A stretch of 33,609 nucleotides of DNA, taken from positions 1 through 33,609 of the forward strand of contig NZ_JAGXJN010000056.1 of the NCBI RefSeq assembly GCF_019091455.1, written 5' to 3'. The DNA comes from Chitinophaga sp. GbtcB8. GTDB lineage: Bacteria; Bacteroidota; Bacteroidia; Chitinophagales; Chitinophagaceae. Positions 1 to 7,972 of the stretch are shown one piece after another (position 1 is the stretch's first letter; each line of letters opens with the position of its first letter). The notes under the pieces are model-generated. The model had not been told where the DNA came from and did no database searches. It saw only the letters and a program-made list of their open reading frames with translations. A program made the translations under genes and the position numbers.

Positions 1-1
1 A

Positions 2-2356
2 ATGGACGATGGCCGTTTTAACAAGGTGGCCAACGTTATAGGGCAAACCATGCAGTACCACCCGCACGGGGGTGCCTCCATCAGCGATGCAATAGTGAAC
101 CTGGGACAAAAAGAGCTGTTGATAGAAACCCAGGGTAACTGGGGCGATGTACGCACCGGCGACGATGCGGCGGCTGCCCGTTACATTGAGGCGCGTCTTT
201 CAAAGTTTGCGCTGGAAATAGCCTTTAATGCCAAAACCACTACCTGGCAGCTGAGCTACGATGGCCGTAAGAACGAGCCGCTCACCCTGCCCATGAAGTT
301 CCCGCTGCTGCTGGCACAGGGCGCGGAAGGTATTGCCGTGGGCCTTTCCACCAAAATATTACCGCATAACTTCTGCGAGCTTATAGATGCTTCCATTAAA
401 TACCTGCGGGGTAAAAAGTTTGAGCTGTACCCCGACTTTATGACCGGCGGTATGATAGATGTAGCCGGGTATAACGATGGTAAGCGCGGAGGCAAAGTAC
501 GCGTACGTGCGCATATTGAAGAAAAGGATAAAAAAACGCTGCTGATCAAAGATGTGCCTTATGGCGTTACCACTACGCAGGTAATGGAATCCATTGTAAA
601 GGCCAACGACAGCGGTAAGATCAAAGTGAAGAAGGTGGTGGATAATACTGCCAAGGATGTGGAGATAGAAGTGCAGCTGGCGCCCGGCATTTCACCGGAT
701 ATTACCATTGATGCGCTGTATGCATTTACGGATTGTGAAATATCCATTTCGCCCAACGCCTGTATCATTGTAGAAGATAAACCGCAGTTTGTAACGGTAT
801 CTGACCTGCTGCGGCACTCAGCCAACTTTACCCGCGAGCTCCTGAAAAAAGAGCTGGAAATAAAGCTGTCGGAGCTGGAAGATAAATGGCACTATACCTC
901 CCTGGAAAAGATCTTCTTTGAAAAAGGTATCTACAAGGAGCTGGAACAAAAACATAAGGACTGGGAAGCCGTACTGGTAGCCATCGACAAAGGTTTTGGC
1001 CCGTATAAGAAACAGCTGAAACGGGAAATTAGCCGGGAAGATATCGTGAAGCTAACGGAAAAGCCTGTACGCCGTATTTACCGCCTGGATATCAATGAGC
1101 TGAATGAACAGATCAAAGCAATTGATGCGGATATTAAACAGGTAAAATACGACCTGGACCACCTGGTGGATTATACTGTGGGTTATTATGAAAACCTGCT
1201 GAAGAAATATGGTAAAGGCCGGGAAAGGCTTACGGAGATCAAAACCTTTGATACCATACAGGTGCAGCAGGTGGCCATTGCCAATACCAAGATCTATGTG
1301 AACCGTGCAGATGGTTTTATTGGTACTTCCCTGAAGAAAGATGAATTTATAGCAGACTGCTCTGACCTGGATAACATTATCGTGTTCCGCCGGGATGGTA
1401 AGATGCTGATCACCAAAGTATCTGATAAAACCTTTGTAGGCAAGGATATTATTCATGTGGATATTTTCCGTAAGGGCGATGAGCGCACCACGTATAACAT
1501 GATCTACGTGGATGGCAAAAGTGGTATCAGTTATGCCAAACGCTTTAATGTAACCGGTATTACCCGCGATAAGGAATATGACCTGACCATTAAAGGAGAA
1601 AAGAACTCCAAGGTGCATTACTTTACCGCCAACGCCAATGGCGAGGCAGAAGTGGTAAGCATCAAGCTAAGCCCCAACTGCCCGGCGCGTAACAAGGAGT
1701 TTGACCTGTTCTTTGAAACCATTGCCATTAAAGGCCGTAACTCGCAGGGCAACCAGGTAACCAAATACCCCATCCGCAGCGTGAAGTTTAAGGAGAAAGG
1801 CGTATCTACCCTGGCCGGCCAGAAGATCTGGTATGATGTTGCCGTAGGCCGCCTGAACACCGAAGAACGCGGTGTGTACATTGGCAGCTTTGAAGGAGAG
1901 GATAAGATCTTTGTGGTGTATAAGAACGGAACTTACGTACTTACCAACTTTGAGCTTACCAACCGTTATGAGCCGGATGATGTGATCTACATCGAAAAAT
2001 TCAACCCGGAAAAGATAGTGACCGCTATTTACTTTGATGCAGATAAGAAACAGTTCAACGTTAAACGTTTTAAGATTGAAACGCAAACAATGAATAACAA
2101 GTTCCTGTTCATTAAAGAAGGCGCCGGTAACTACCTGGAGCTGGCCACTACGCACTCTGATCCTATTGTGCTGCTGAAAACGGGCAAAAAACGCAGCCCG
2201 GAAGAAGAGGAAGTGAACCTGGGTGAGTTTGTGGAAATAACCGGCTGGAAAACAGTAGGTACACGTATTGCCGGAGAAGACCTGGTAAGTGTGGAGCTCC
2301 TGTCTGAAGATGAGGATCCGGACCCGGAGGAGAATGTGCAGGGAGAGCTGTTTTAA
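2..2356 (+). CDS. parC: DNA topoisomerase IV subunit A (5'-truncated)
   Basis: ATP-dependent type IIA topoisomerase subunit that cuts and rejoins DNA during chromosome decatenation, working with ParE. The visible 784 residues begin inside the winged-helix region (HPHG at 20-23). The active-site tyrosine is Y61 in the context AARYIEARL. The tower and coiled-coil follow to about residue 400, then a beta-pinwheel-type C-terminal domain from about 430, ending in a short acidic tail. The ATG at position 2 is probably an internal Met, because family members have an N-terminal stretch before this point; the true start lies outside the window. The quinolone-pocket position equal to GyrA Ser83 is Ala25, and the residue before it is Gly24 where Asp is usual. 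Bacteroidota ParC is favoured over GyrA by the QTMQYHPHG and TQGNWGD wording; this is family recognition without alignment. Confidence 0.93.
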   Translation: MDDGRFNKVANVIGQTMQYHPHGGASISDAIVNLGQKELLIETQGNWGDVRTGDDAAAARYIEARLSKFALEIAFNAKTTTWQLSYDGRKNEPLTLPMKFPLLLAQGAEGIAVGLSTKILPHNFCELIDASIKYLRGKKFELYPDFMTGGMIDVAGYNDGKRGGKVRVRAHIEEKDKKTLLIKDVPYGVTTTQVMESIVKANDSGKIKVKKVVDNTAKDVEIEVQLAPGISPDITIDALYAFTDCEISISPNACIIVEDKPQFVTVSDLLRHSANFTRELLKKELEIKLSELEDKWHYTSLEKIFFEKGIYKELEQKHKDWEAVLVAIDKGFGPYKKQLKREISREDIVKLTEKPVRRIYRLDINELNEQIKAIDADIKQVKYDLDHLVDYTVGYYENLLKKYGKGRERLTEIKTFDTIQVQQVAIANTKIYVNRADGFIGTSLKKDEFIADCSDLDNIIVFRRDGKMLITKVSDKTFVGKDIIHVDIFRKGDERTTYNMIYVDGKSGISYAKRFNVTGITRDKEYDLTIKGEKNSKVHYFTANANGEAEVVSIKLSPNCPARNKEFDLFFETIAIKGRNSQGNQVTKYPIRSVKFKEKGVSTLAGQKIWYDVAVGRLNTEERGVYIGSFEGEDKIFVVYKNGTYVLTNFELTNRYEPDDVIYIEKFNPEKIVTAIYFDADKKQFNVKRFKIETQTMNNKFLFIKEGAGNYLELATTHSDPIVLLKTGKKRSPEEEEVNLGEFVEITGWKTVGTRIAGEDLVSVELLSEDEDPDPEENVQGELF

Positions 2357-2385
2357 TTAATAATGAAGAATGAAAAATTACCAGG

Positions 2386-2415
2386 ACCGGCAGGATTTAA
2401 CTGCCGGTTTTTTTT
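2386..2415 (+). terminator. Rho-independent terminator after parC
   Basis: An 8-bp perfect stem (2386-2393 pairs with 2401-2408, ACCGGCAG/CTGCCGGT) with a 7-nt loop runs into eight consecutive T (2408-2415). It lies 30 bp after the parC stop and ends 4 bp before the stop of the convergent flavoprotein gene. The T tract is only good on the plus strand. Confidence 0.85.
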
Positions 2416-2419
2416 ATTA

Positions 2420-3559
2420 CTAAAACGGTTTCCCATGCGTAGACCTTATGATCTGCTTCGCTAACCCTGGCATGTAGCGCATTAAGCCAACCAAAAAGGT
2501 GGCCCGGCTTTCAGTGCCCAGGAAGGCCTGGAGTATACGGCCCATGAACAGACGGGACGTGAAGTGCTTGCGCCAGTGGTGCCGGTAACAACGTTCCATT
2601 TCCTTACGGGTGATCTTTTGCTGCAGCAGCTCATGGATCTGTTCAAAGGCCAGCTTGGCGGCATGCATGGCCATGCTCATGCCGTTGCCGCAAAGGGGAG
2701 TGATCATGCCTGCGGCATCGCCCACCATTAAGATATGCCCTTCTACAGCGGCCTTTTTGGAGAAGCTGATCTGGGAAATGGCCAGCGGCTGCTCATACAG
2801 GAAAGTGGCTTCCGTGAAGATCTTTTTCAGGTGCGGGTTGCGGTATAATATTTCCTGCTCCATGTGCGGAATGCTGTTATTATGTTTTTGCAGGTTAGCG
2901 GCAGTGGTCAGGTAACAAAGGCAGCACTTATCATCTTCAATACGGGCAATACCGCAATAACCATCATCAAAATTATGCAGGGCTATCAGCTCTTCGGGGT
3001 GATCATATTGAATGTGATATTTAATGCCAATGTAGTTATTGAGCTTGCCGGGCGGCTGTTGTACAAAGGGCCGTTTCCACTTTACATCCAGGTTGCTGCG
3101 TTTGCCAAAGGCGCCTGCTGCAATGAAGGCGGTAATACGCCGGCCCTGATCTGCATTAATGACAAAGCGGTTGTTCCTGAACTGTACATCCTGCACTTTG
3201 GTTTGGGTAAGCACATGTACGCCTTTCTTTTGGGCAATTTCATATAAGGCATTATCCAGCAGGTAACGGCTAATGCCAAACCCGCCCAAAGGCAGGTCAG
3301 CCGTGTAGGCCTGCCCGTGCGGGTCGGAGAGGAGCAGCCTCCGGATCTGCGGCAGGTTCATGTTTCCTACCGGAACACCCAGTCTTTCCAGGAAACCCCG
3401 GCTTTCCAGGCTAATGTATTCCCCGCATACTTTATGAAAAGGATATTGTTCTTTTTCCAGCAGCACCACGCTGTAACCCGCGCCGGCACATTGAATAGCC
3501 AGGCTTAACCCCGCAAGGCCACCCCCTATCACAGCAATATCATACCGGTTATCATTCAT
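2420..3559 (-). CDS. FAD-dependent oxidoreductase, geranylgeranyl reductase-like
   Basis: Flavoprotein of the geranylgeranyl reductase / PHBH-type superfamily, 379 aa. It has an N-terminal Rossmann fingerprint GGGLAG at 12-17, Glu35 at the end of the second strand for ribose binding, a KVCGEYIS segment (Cys45) typical of the GGR group, and the second FAD motif GDAAG at 280-284 followed by CGNGM at 290-294. The start is set at the ATG 3557-3559 (MNDNRYD) because this places the Rossmann strand at residue 7; upstream in-frame sequence looks non-coding. It overlaps the methyltransferase stop by 8 nt and is the last gene of a five-gene operon. In the operon it could hydroxylate or oxidise a polyketide-derived ring to a quinone (as the flavoprotein of the Streptomyces srs operon does), or reduce a prenyl chain. 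The sequence does not decide between them. Confidence 0.88.
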   Translation of the reverse strand: MNDNRYDIAVIGGGLAGLSLAIQCAGAGYSVVLLEKEQYPFHKVCGEYISLESRGFLERLGVPVGNMNLPQIRRLLLSDPHGQAYTADLPLGGFGISRYLLDNALYEIAQKKGVHVLTQTKVQDVQFRNNRFVINADQGRRITAFIAAGAFGKRSNLDVKWKRPFVQQPPGKLNNYIGIKYHIQYDHPEELIALHNFDDGYCGIARIEDDKCCLCYLTTAANLQKHNNSIPHMEQEILYRNPHLKKIFTEATFLYEQPLAISQISFSKKAAVEGHILMVGDAAGMITPLCGNGMSMAMHAAKLAFEQIHELLQQKITRKEMERCYRHHWRKHFTSRLFMGRILQAFLGTESRATFLVGLMRYMPGLAKQIIRSTHGKPF

Positions 3560-4250
3560 GGTGCTTAAAAGTAACCAGGTGACGAAAAGCCCATTGCCAT
3601 TGCACGCCGGCCGGCGGTAACCCGGCCTGTGCCAGTAAACCCTGCCATTCCCGCTTTTTAAAGCCCCTGGCCACACTTAGCGGCGCATCATTCTTTACCA
3701 GGTAAGAGCGGGAAAATAATTTAGTGAGCACACGTATGGAGTGGTAAGCCAGCCAGTGCCGGTGCAGATCATTGATAAAAAAGCCGGTGCTGCAGTGCTG
3801 CTGCATCCATTGCAGCTGTTCAATTAAAGCGGCATTGGTAAAGTGGTGGCAGAAAAGGCTGGAAAAAATTACATCCGGTTTATCCGTAAACGTTACATCC
3901 CGGTAATCATTCACGATCCAGCGGGTGTAGGATTGCAATATTTGCTTTTGTTCTGCATATTCAATGCAGGTATCCTTTATGTCGATACCCGTAAAGGTTA
4001 CGCTGATGTGCTTGCGTTTGCACCATTGCAGCAGCGCTGCCAGGTTATCGCCGCCGCCGCAGCCTATTTCACATACATGAATGCGGGTGCGGCCGTTCAG
4101 CAGCTGCTGCAGGCCGCGGATGGTAATACGGTGCCCGCCCAGCCAGCGGTTGATGTTATCCAGCTCCCGCAGGTTCTGCTCAATATCCTTGAATGGAATG
4201 TTGTTCCCATCCAGTAATTCCGGTTTGTATGAACGTTGTGCGAGGTTCAT
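3552..4250 (-). CDS. Class I SAM-dependent methyltransferase
   Basis: A 232-aa Rossmann-fold methyltransferase. Motif I is CEIGCGGGDN at 60-69, and the acidic residue that binds the SAM ribose is Asp90 in TGIDI. The N-terminal part (RSYKPELLDG, then ELDNINRWLGGH) and the C-terminal substrate lobe match the small methyltransferases found beside type III PKS and UbiA genes in Bacteroidota. The start ATG (4248-4250) overlaps the PKS stop as ATGA, and its own stop overlaps the start of the flavoprotein gene by 8 nt, so translation is probably coupled through the three genes. Likely role, inferred from context: O- or C-methylation of the polyketide product. Substrate unknown. Confidence 0.88.
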   Translation of the reverse strand: MNLAQRSYKPELLDGNNIPFKDIEQNLRELDNINRWLGGHRITIRGLQQLLNGRTRIHVCEIGCGGGDNLAALLQWCKRKHISVTFTGIDIKDTCIEYAEQKQILQSYTRWIVNDYRDVTFTDKPDVIFSSLFCHHFTNAALIEQLQWMQQHCSTGFFINDLHRHWLAYHSIRVLTKLFSRSYLVKNDAPLSVARGFKKREWQGLLAQAGLPPAGVQWQWAFRHLVTFKHHE

Positions 4251-5362
4251 TTTACGGAAGCGATAAATGTTTCCATTGTTAGCCCCGGGCCAAATGCCAC
4301 TCCAAAAATCCTTGCCGGTTGCGGGTTGTGCTGCAGTCCTGCTAATATATCCTTTAGTATAAATAAAATAGTTGCAGATGACATGTTACCATAATCTTCC
4401 AGCACTTTACGGGAAAAGCACAGGTCATTGGCGTCCAGCTCCAGCTGATGCTCAATTTCGTCCAGGATCTTACGGCCGCCGGGGTGTACGCACCAATGGG
4501 TAATATCCTGCTGGTTAATGTTGCTCTTTTGCAGGGCTTCCTGTACCAGCCCGCTGATATCTTCTTTAATAAGATGCGGGATATAGCTGCTCAGCGACAT
4601 CAGGAAACCTTTGTTGCTGATACCCCAGGCCATATCCAGCTTGCCTTTAAATGCTATGTTGGCGCAAAAGCCATCAATGCTCAGCGCAGGTTTGCTGCCT
4701 GTGGTTGTGCCCGCGGGCTGGTTAGCCATCAGCAGCGCTGCGCTGCCATCGGCAAACAGCAGGGCGCTGGCAGCATTATCGGGCGTATAGTCCTGCTGAA
4801 AATGCAGGGTACACAGCTCTGTAGCTACGATCATTACTTTGGCCTGCGGTTCCGTATCACAGATCATCTTCCCTAACTTTAACGCATGTACGGCGGCATA
4901 ACAGCCCATAAAGTTTACGGATGTACGAAAAATGCCGGGCGACAGCTGCAGCGCTTCTATGATCTCGAGATCCAGGCCAGGTGCGCTCATGCCGGTACAG
5001 CTTACAGTAATAAGGTGGGTAACAGCTGTTACCTCCATAATCCCTTCCATACACTGTTCTATGGCCTGCAGGGACAGGGGCAGGGCCTCCTGTTTATACA
5101 GGGCCATACGTTTATCTACCGACAATAAGGTGCCGTTAGCGCTAACAGCAGCGGTTTGTGTAACGGTCCATTCCTCCTCCGGCAGGCTATAATCCGGTAA
5201 TACGGAATAGCGGGTTTGAATACCGCTGTGCCGGTATAAAAAAGACAGCTTACGCTTATCAGTTTCATCCAGCTGGTGTACCTGTTGCATAAAACGCAGG
5301 ATGTCGTCCTGCTGGTGACGATAAGCGGGTACCGCTGTGCCTATGGAAATGATCTCAGCCAA
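4247..5362 (-). CDS. Type III polyketide synthase (chalcone/stilbene synthase family)
   Basis: A 371-aa homodimeric thiolase-fold condensing enzyme that extends an acyl-CoA starter with malonyl units and cyclises the product. All three catalytic residues are visible: nucleophile Cys154 (FMGCYAAVHAL), His293 (WCVHPGGRKIL) and Asn326 (EDYGNMSSAT). The conserved C-terminal loop is GVAFGPGLTME at 354-364. The HPGGRKIL and GNMSS wording separates it from FabH-type KAS III. The only plausible start is TTG at 5360-5362: an in-frame TAA lies at 5375-5377 with no ATG or GTG between, and starting here places the first beta strand (EIISIGTA) correctly. It overlaps the UbiA stop by 8 nt. Bacterial relatives make alkylresorcinols, alkylpyrones and quinone precursors; the product here cannot be read from sequence. 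Confidence 0.93.
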   Translation of the reverse strand: MAEIISIGTAVPAYRHQQDDILRFMQQVHQLDETDKRKLSFLYRHSGIQTRYSVLPDYSLPEEEWTVTQTAAVSANGTLLSVDKRMALYKQEALPLSLQAIEQCMEGIMEVTAVTHLITVSCTGMSAPGLDLEIIEALQLSPGIFRTSVNFMGCYAAVHALKLGKMICDTEPQAKVMIVATELCTLHFQQDYTPDNAASALLFADGSAALLMANQPAGTTTGSKPALSIDGFCANIAFKGKLDMAWGISNKGFLMSLSSYIPHLIKEDISGLVQEALQKSNINQQDITHWCVHPGGRKILDEIEHQLELDANDLCFSRKVLEDYGNMSSATILFILKDILAGLQHNPQPARIFGVAFGPGLTMETFIASVK

Positions 5363-6218
5363 AATGATGCAGAATTAGTAATACAATGAAAGCCATGTTA
5401 GTACAGGTACCTGCCAATATGTTCATTTGCATGGTACGCTTAAAGTCCGCCCTGGAAGCATCCTTCCACACCTGTATGAGCCAGCGTATGAAAAAGAGGA
5501 CAACGGGGATGAAAAATAGCTGCAATATCACAAAGTGACGGAGCTGCTGTTGTTGTTGATAATGAACAAACAACAGGCCAAAGGCAATGGCATACATGCC
5601 TGCACAGAACAAAAAGGTGCCACGCCTGCCCAGCTTCATGCTTAAGGTGGTTACCTGATCCTTTGCATCTGCCTCATGCTGGTATACCTGTGTAATGGGG
5701 TAGAAGCCGCCGATGAGAAAAGCTGCTGTTATGGCCGGTATCCAGGGAAAGGGCAGATCACTTTTCGCTGCGGAACCATAATACACCATACAGAATACCA
5801 GGGCGCCCTGGTTCAGGATCACTGTCAGGTAACCTGTGACCGGGAAACGTTTTAAACGGATGCGCCGGTTACTGTAAGCCCGGGAGCAAAGGATATAACA
5901 ACCTAAAGCCACTGCAAACCAGGGAGATACGAGGAATGATAGTAGAAAAGCCGCTACATCCATCCACACTGTTACATAAAACAGCTGCCGCGTAGGCTGC
6001 ATGGGTTTGGCCACACCGCCAATGCTGCCTTCGTCCCGGTCCATATAGCTGTTATAACCATTACTGGAAGGGTATAACAGCACATGCAGCAGTATAAAGA
6101 TCAGGATGGCTTTGGGCCAGTTAATAGCTGGTACAAAGCTCAGCGCAAACCAGTACACTGGCATGAGAAAATAGGAGAAAGGAAAACGCAGCAATTGTAT
6201 TGTTGAGGGTTGTAACAT
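5355..6218 (-). CDS. UbiA-family prenyltransferase, divergent
   Basis: A 287-aa polytopic membrane protein of the UbiA superfamily (about 7-9 hydrophobic helices), whose members attach prenyl chains to aromatic or other acceptors. The first Asp-rich motif appears as NSYMDRDEG at 56-64, keeping N56 and D60 but with Ser and Gly where NDxxDxxxD has Asp. The second is YQHEADAKDQVTTLSMKLG around 179-197, keeping D184 and the TL...LG ending but with Gln where the first Asp is usual. It therefore belongs to a divergent subgroup, and prenyl-donor chemistry is not assured. It sits 9 nt after the YceI-like gene and overlaps the PKS start by 8 nt, which argues that it acts in the same pathway. Confidence 0.85.
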   Translation of the reverse strand: MLQPSTIQLLRFPFSYFLMPVYWFALSFVPAINWPKAILIFILLHVLLYPSSNGYNSYMDRDEGSIGGVAKPMQPTRQLFYVTVWMDVAAFLLSFLVSPWFAVALGCYILCSRAYSNRRIRLKRFPVTGYLTVILNQGALVFCMVYYGSAAKSDLPFPWIPAITAAFLIGGFYPITQVYQHEADAKDQVTTLSMKLGRRGTFLFCAGMYAIAFGLLFVHYQQQQQLRHFVILQLFFIPVVLFFIRWLIQVWKDASRADFKRTMQMNILAGTCTNMAFIVLLILHHFG

Positions 6219-6227
6219 GCAGGGCGT

Positions 6228-6758
6228 TTATTTTTTTACGGGTACCGATATATCTACTTTAAAATCGCTGCCCAGGATGAAACTGGAACCTCCAACTTTA
6301 TAGTCTTCCCGGTTCACTGCTATGTTTGCGGTGAACAGGCCGCCGCTGGCAGTTTTACTGTAATTAAAGGGCAGGCTGATCTCCTTTTTAACCCCGCGTA
6401 TTTCCAGGGTGCCGGAGGCTGTATACCCTTTATCAGATTTTTTAATAGCAGTGGAAGTAAAGCGGATCAGGGGAAACTTATCAGCATACAGGTATTTTTC
6501 GCCTTTGGCGTGTTTGTTCTTTAAGCCGCTGCCGGTATTTATGGAAGCTGTGCTCACGGTTACATTAAACTTTGAGCCCGGAAGGTCATTCTCATCAAAA
6601 ATAATATCCCCTTTTAAACCGCTGAAGGAGCCGGAAGCGCCTTTGCCGTCAAATTTAATAGTGTAGCCGTCTGCAATTTTCCAGCTGGTAGCAACATACG
6701 TGAAGGCGGATGCTACAACAAATATTGCAGCCGTCAGCGTGACAGTAAATCTTTTCAT
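6228..6758 (-). CDS. YceI-family lipid/polyisoprenoid-binding protein
   Basis: A 176-aa exported protein: Lys-Arg N-terminus, hydrophobic signal segment at about 5-20, then a YceI lipocalin-like beta barrel. Typical family features are WKIADGYTIKFDGKGASGSFSGLKG near the N-terminus of the mature part, the KFPLIRFTSTAIKK strand, the GTLEIRGVKKEISLPF strand, and NREDYKVGGSSFILGSDFKVDISV at the end. YceI proteins bind isoprenoid lipids in a hydrophobic pocket. The ATG at 6756-6758 is chosen over an upstream TTG because it begins the signal peptide. As first gene of the PKS/UbiA operon it may carry or sequester the operon's lipid product in the periplasm; this is inference. Confidence 0.9.
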   Translation of the reverse strand: MKRFTVTLTAAIFVVASAFTYVATSWKIADGYTIKFDGKGASGSFSGLKGDIIFDENDLPGSKFNVTVSTASINTGSGLKNKHAKGEKYLYADKFPLIRFTSTAIKKSDKGYTASGTLEIRGVKKEISLPFNYSKTASGGLFTANIAVNREDYKVGGSSFILGSDFKVDISVPVKK

Positions 6759-6776
6759 TGTGCTCTGATTAAACGG

Positions 6777-6806
6777 CAAATAGTGCCCCTGGATGAATAT
6801 AACAAA
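6777..6806 (-). promoter_or_regulatory. Candidate Bacteroidota promoter for the PKS/UbiA operon
   Basis: Reading the minus strand, TTTG (6806-6803), a 20-nt spacer, then TATTTG (6782-6777) resembles the Bacteroidota -33 TTTG and -7 TAnnTTTG boxes. The -7 match is imperfect (one T short). It would place a transcript start roughly 10-15 nt before the YceI ATG and makes the five genes a self-contained transcription unit separate from the upstream secreted protein. Confidence 0.35.
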
Positions 6807-6815
6807 AAAACCGTG

Positions 6816-7778
6816 TTACTTGTTTTTGCGTTTCTTCGACGCCTTTTCCGCTTCCATTTCTTCTGCGGTTTGGGGGTGCATCAGGTTCTTTTTCCGCTGA
6901 TCCTGCGGCTGCTGCACCGGGAATTTGCCCAGGGGCAAGGCGTCGTGAAACACTTTTTCTATATGTACCCATTTCCCTCCTTTCCATTTAAACCCTTCAT
7001 AATCCAGGTCAGGTACATACGTATACGGTTTTCCCGGCTCATTGGTTGCCGATACAAGATGATCAAATACGATCATATCCATTTCGGGGTTATAACTGAG
7101 GCTGATGGTGGCTTTTTTACTGTATTCTATAATGAAGCGTTTGCGGGTAGGCTTAGGGACCGTATCTTCTGCGTAGCTAAAGAAAGGCCCGCCAAATACG
7201 GGTTTGCCGTTCTTGAACTGCAGCATATCCACCAGTTTTTTTGTGCTGCGCAGGTTATTGGCGTCATAGCCAAATAACGTATAGTATTCACTGTTAAAGA
7301 AGTGCTGCTGTACTATTTTATAATAGAGGCAGCCGTACCAGGCTTTGTTATCGCCAACGGTATCTATATTGGAGGTATAGTCGGAATTATCAAAGAGGGG
7401 GAACAGCTTCAGCTGCCCGTTCTTACTGTTCATTTGTATGGCGCCGTAGTGGCGGTAAAAGCCATTATCGTTCTCAAGGCCCCAGGTAAAAATGCGGAAG
7501 CTGCTATCCTGCGGGTATTGTATGCTGATGCTTTGCAGGGAATCAAAGGGATACTCAAAAGAGTAGGGGGCTTTAAGCGCGCGCACCAGCTGCGGTATAA
7601 ACTGGTCGCTGGCCTGCTGGCGTATGTCTTCTGTTTTACCGTTTAAAATAGTATCAGCTACCTGCTGCAGGGAATCCTGCTGTTTTGAGAGCAGGGTGCT
7701 GTCTGCCGGGCGCAAGTGTTGCGCCTTTGCGGCCATACAGGTGAAGAGCCATATTAGCAGAAGAAAGGTTTTGTTCAT
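6816..7778 (-). CDS. Secreted protein of unknown function
   Basis: A 320-aa protein with a clear signal peptide (MNKTFLLLIWLFTCMAAKAQ, cleavage likely after AQ). The mature part is mixed alpha/beta with many aromatic residues (IRQQASDQFIPQLVRALK at the start, then TWGLENDNGFYRHYGAIQ and KAWYGCLYYKIV) and a Lys/Glu-rich tail ending in KKRKNK. I do not recognise a named family; it looks like a conserved exported Bacteroidota protein. The ATG at 7776-7778 is chosen because it starts the signal peptide; the longer frame upstream runs into repeat DNA. It lies 57 bp before the YceI operon on the same strand. Confidence 0.75.
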   Translation of the reverse strand: MNKTFLLLIWLFTCMAAKAQHLRPADSTLLSKQQDSLQQVADTILNGKTEDIRQQASDQFIPQLVRALKAPYSFEYPFDSLQSISIQYPQDSSFRIFTWGLENDNGFYRHYGAIQMNSKNGQLKLFPLFDNSDYTSNIDTVGDNKAWYGCLYYKIVQQHFFNSEYYTLFGYDANNLRSTKKLVDMLQFKNGKPVFGGPFFSYAEDTVPKPTRKRFIIEYSKKATISLSYNPEMDMIVFDHLVSATNEPGKPYTYVPDLDYEGFKWKGGKWVHIEKVFHDALPLGKFPVQQPQDQRKKNLMHPQTAEEMEAEKASKKRKNK

Positions 7779-7880
7779 AAGCTGAAAGCGCAACGCAGAA
7801 AGCATAAAGCTGCCTGCGTTTTGTTTAATATGCCCAGTGTTTAACGCTGCGTGTGTTATTTTTGTTATATGTTCCTGGAA

Positions 7881-7972
7881 AAAGCTCAAAGCTGAAGGCT
7901 AAAAGCCTTAAGCATAAGGCATAAAACAAACGGCATTAAGCTTTTTGCTTTATGCTTTCAGCTTTACGCTTT
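7881..7972. repeat. AAAGC-word imperfect inverted repeat overlapping a gene end
   Basis: The left arm (7881-7922) is built of AAAGC/AAGGC words and the right arm (7932-7972) of GCTTT/GCTTTA words; the arms are imperfect reverse complements around a 9-nt AT-rich centre. The right arm contains the stop codon of the GT4 gene (7950-7952) and encodes its last residues. A further stretch of similar words lies at 7779-7815, just upstream of the secreted-protein start. Confidence 0.7.

Noticed and set aside
1052..1618. 188-codon open frame on the minus strand
   Set aside because: Antisense to parC; the sense strand encodes a continuous conserved protein here.
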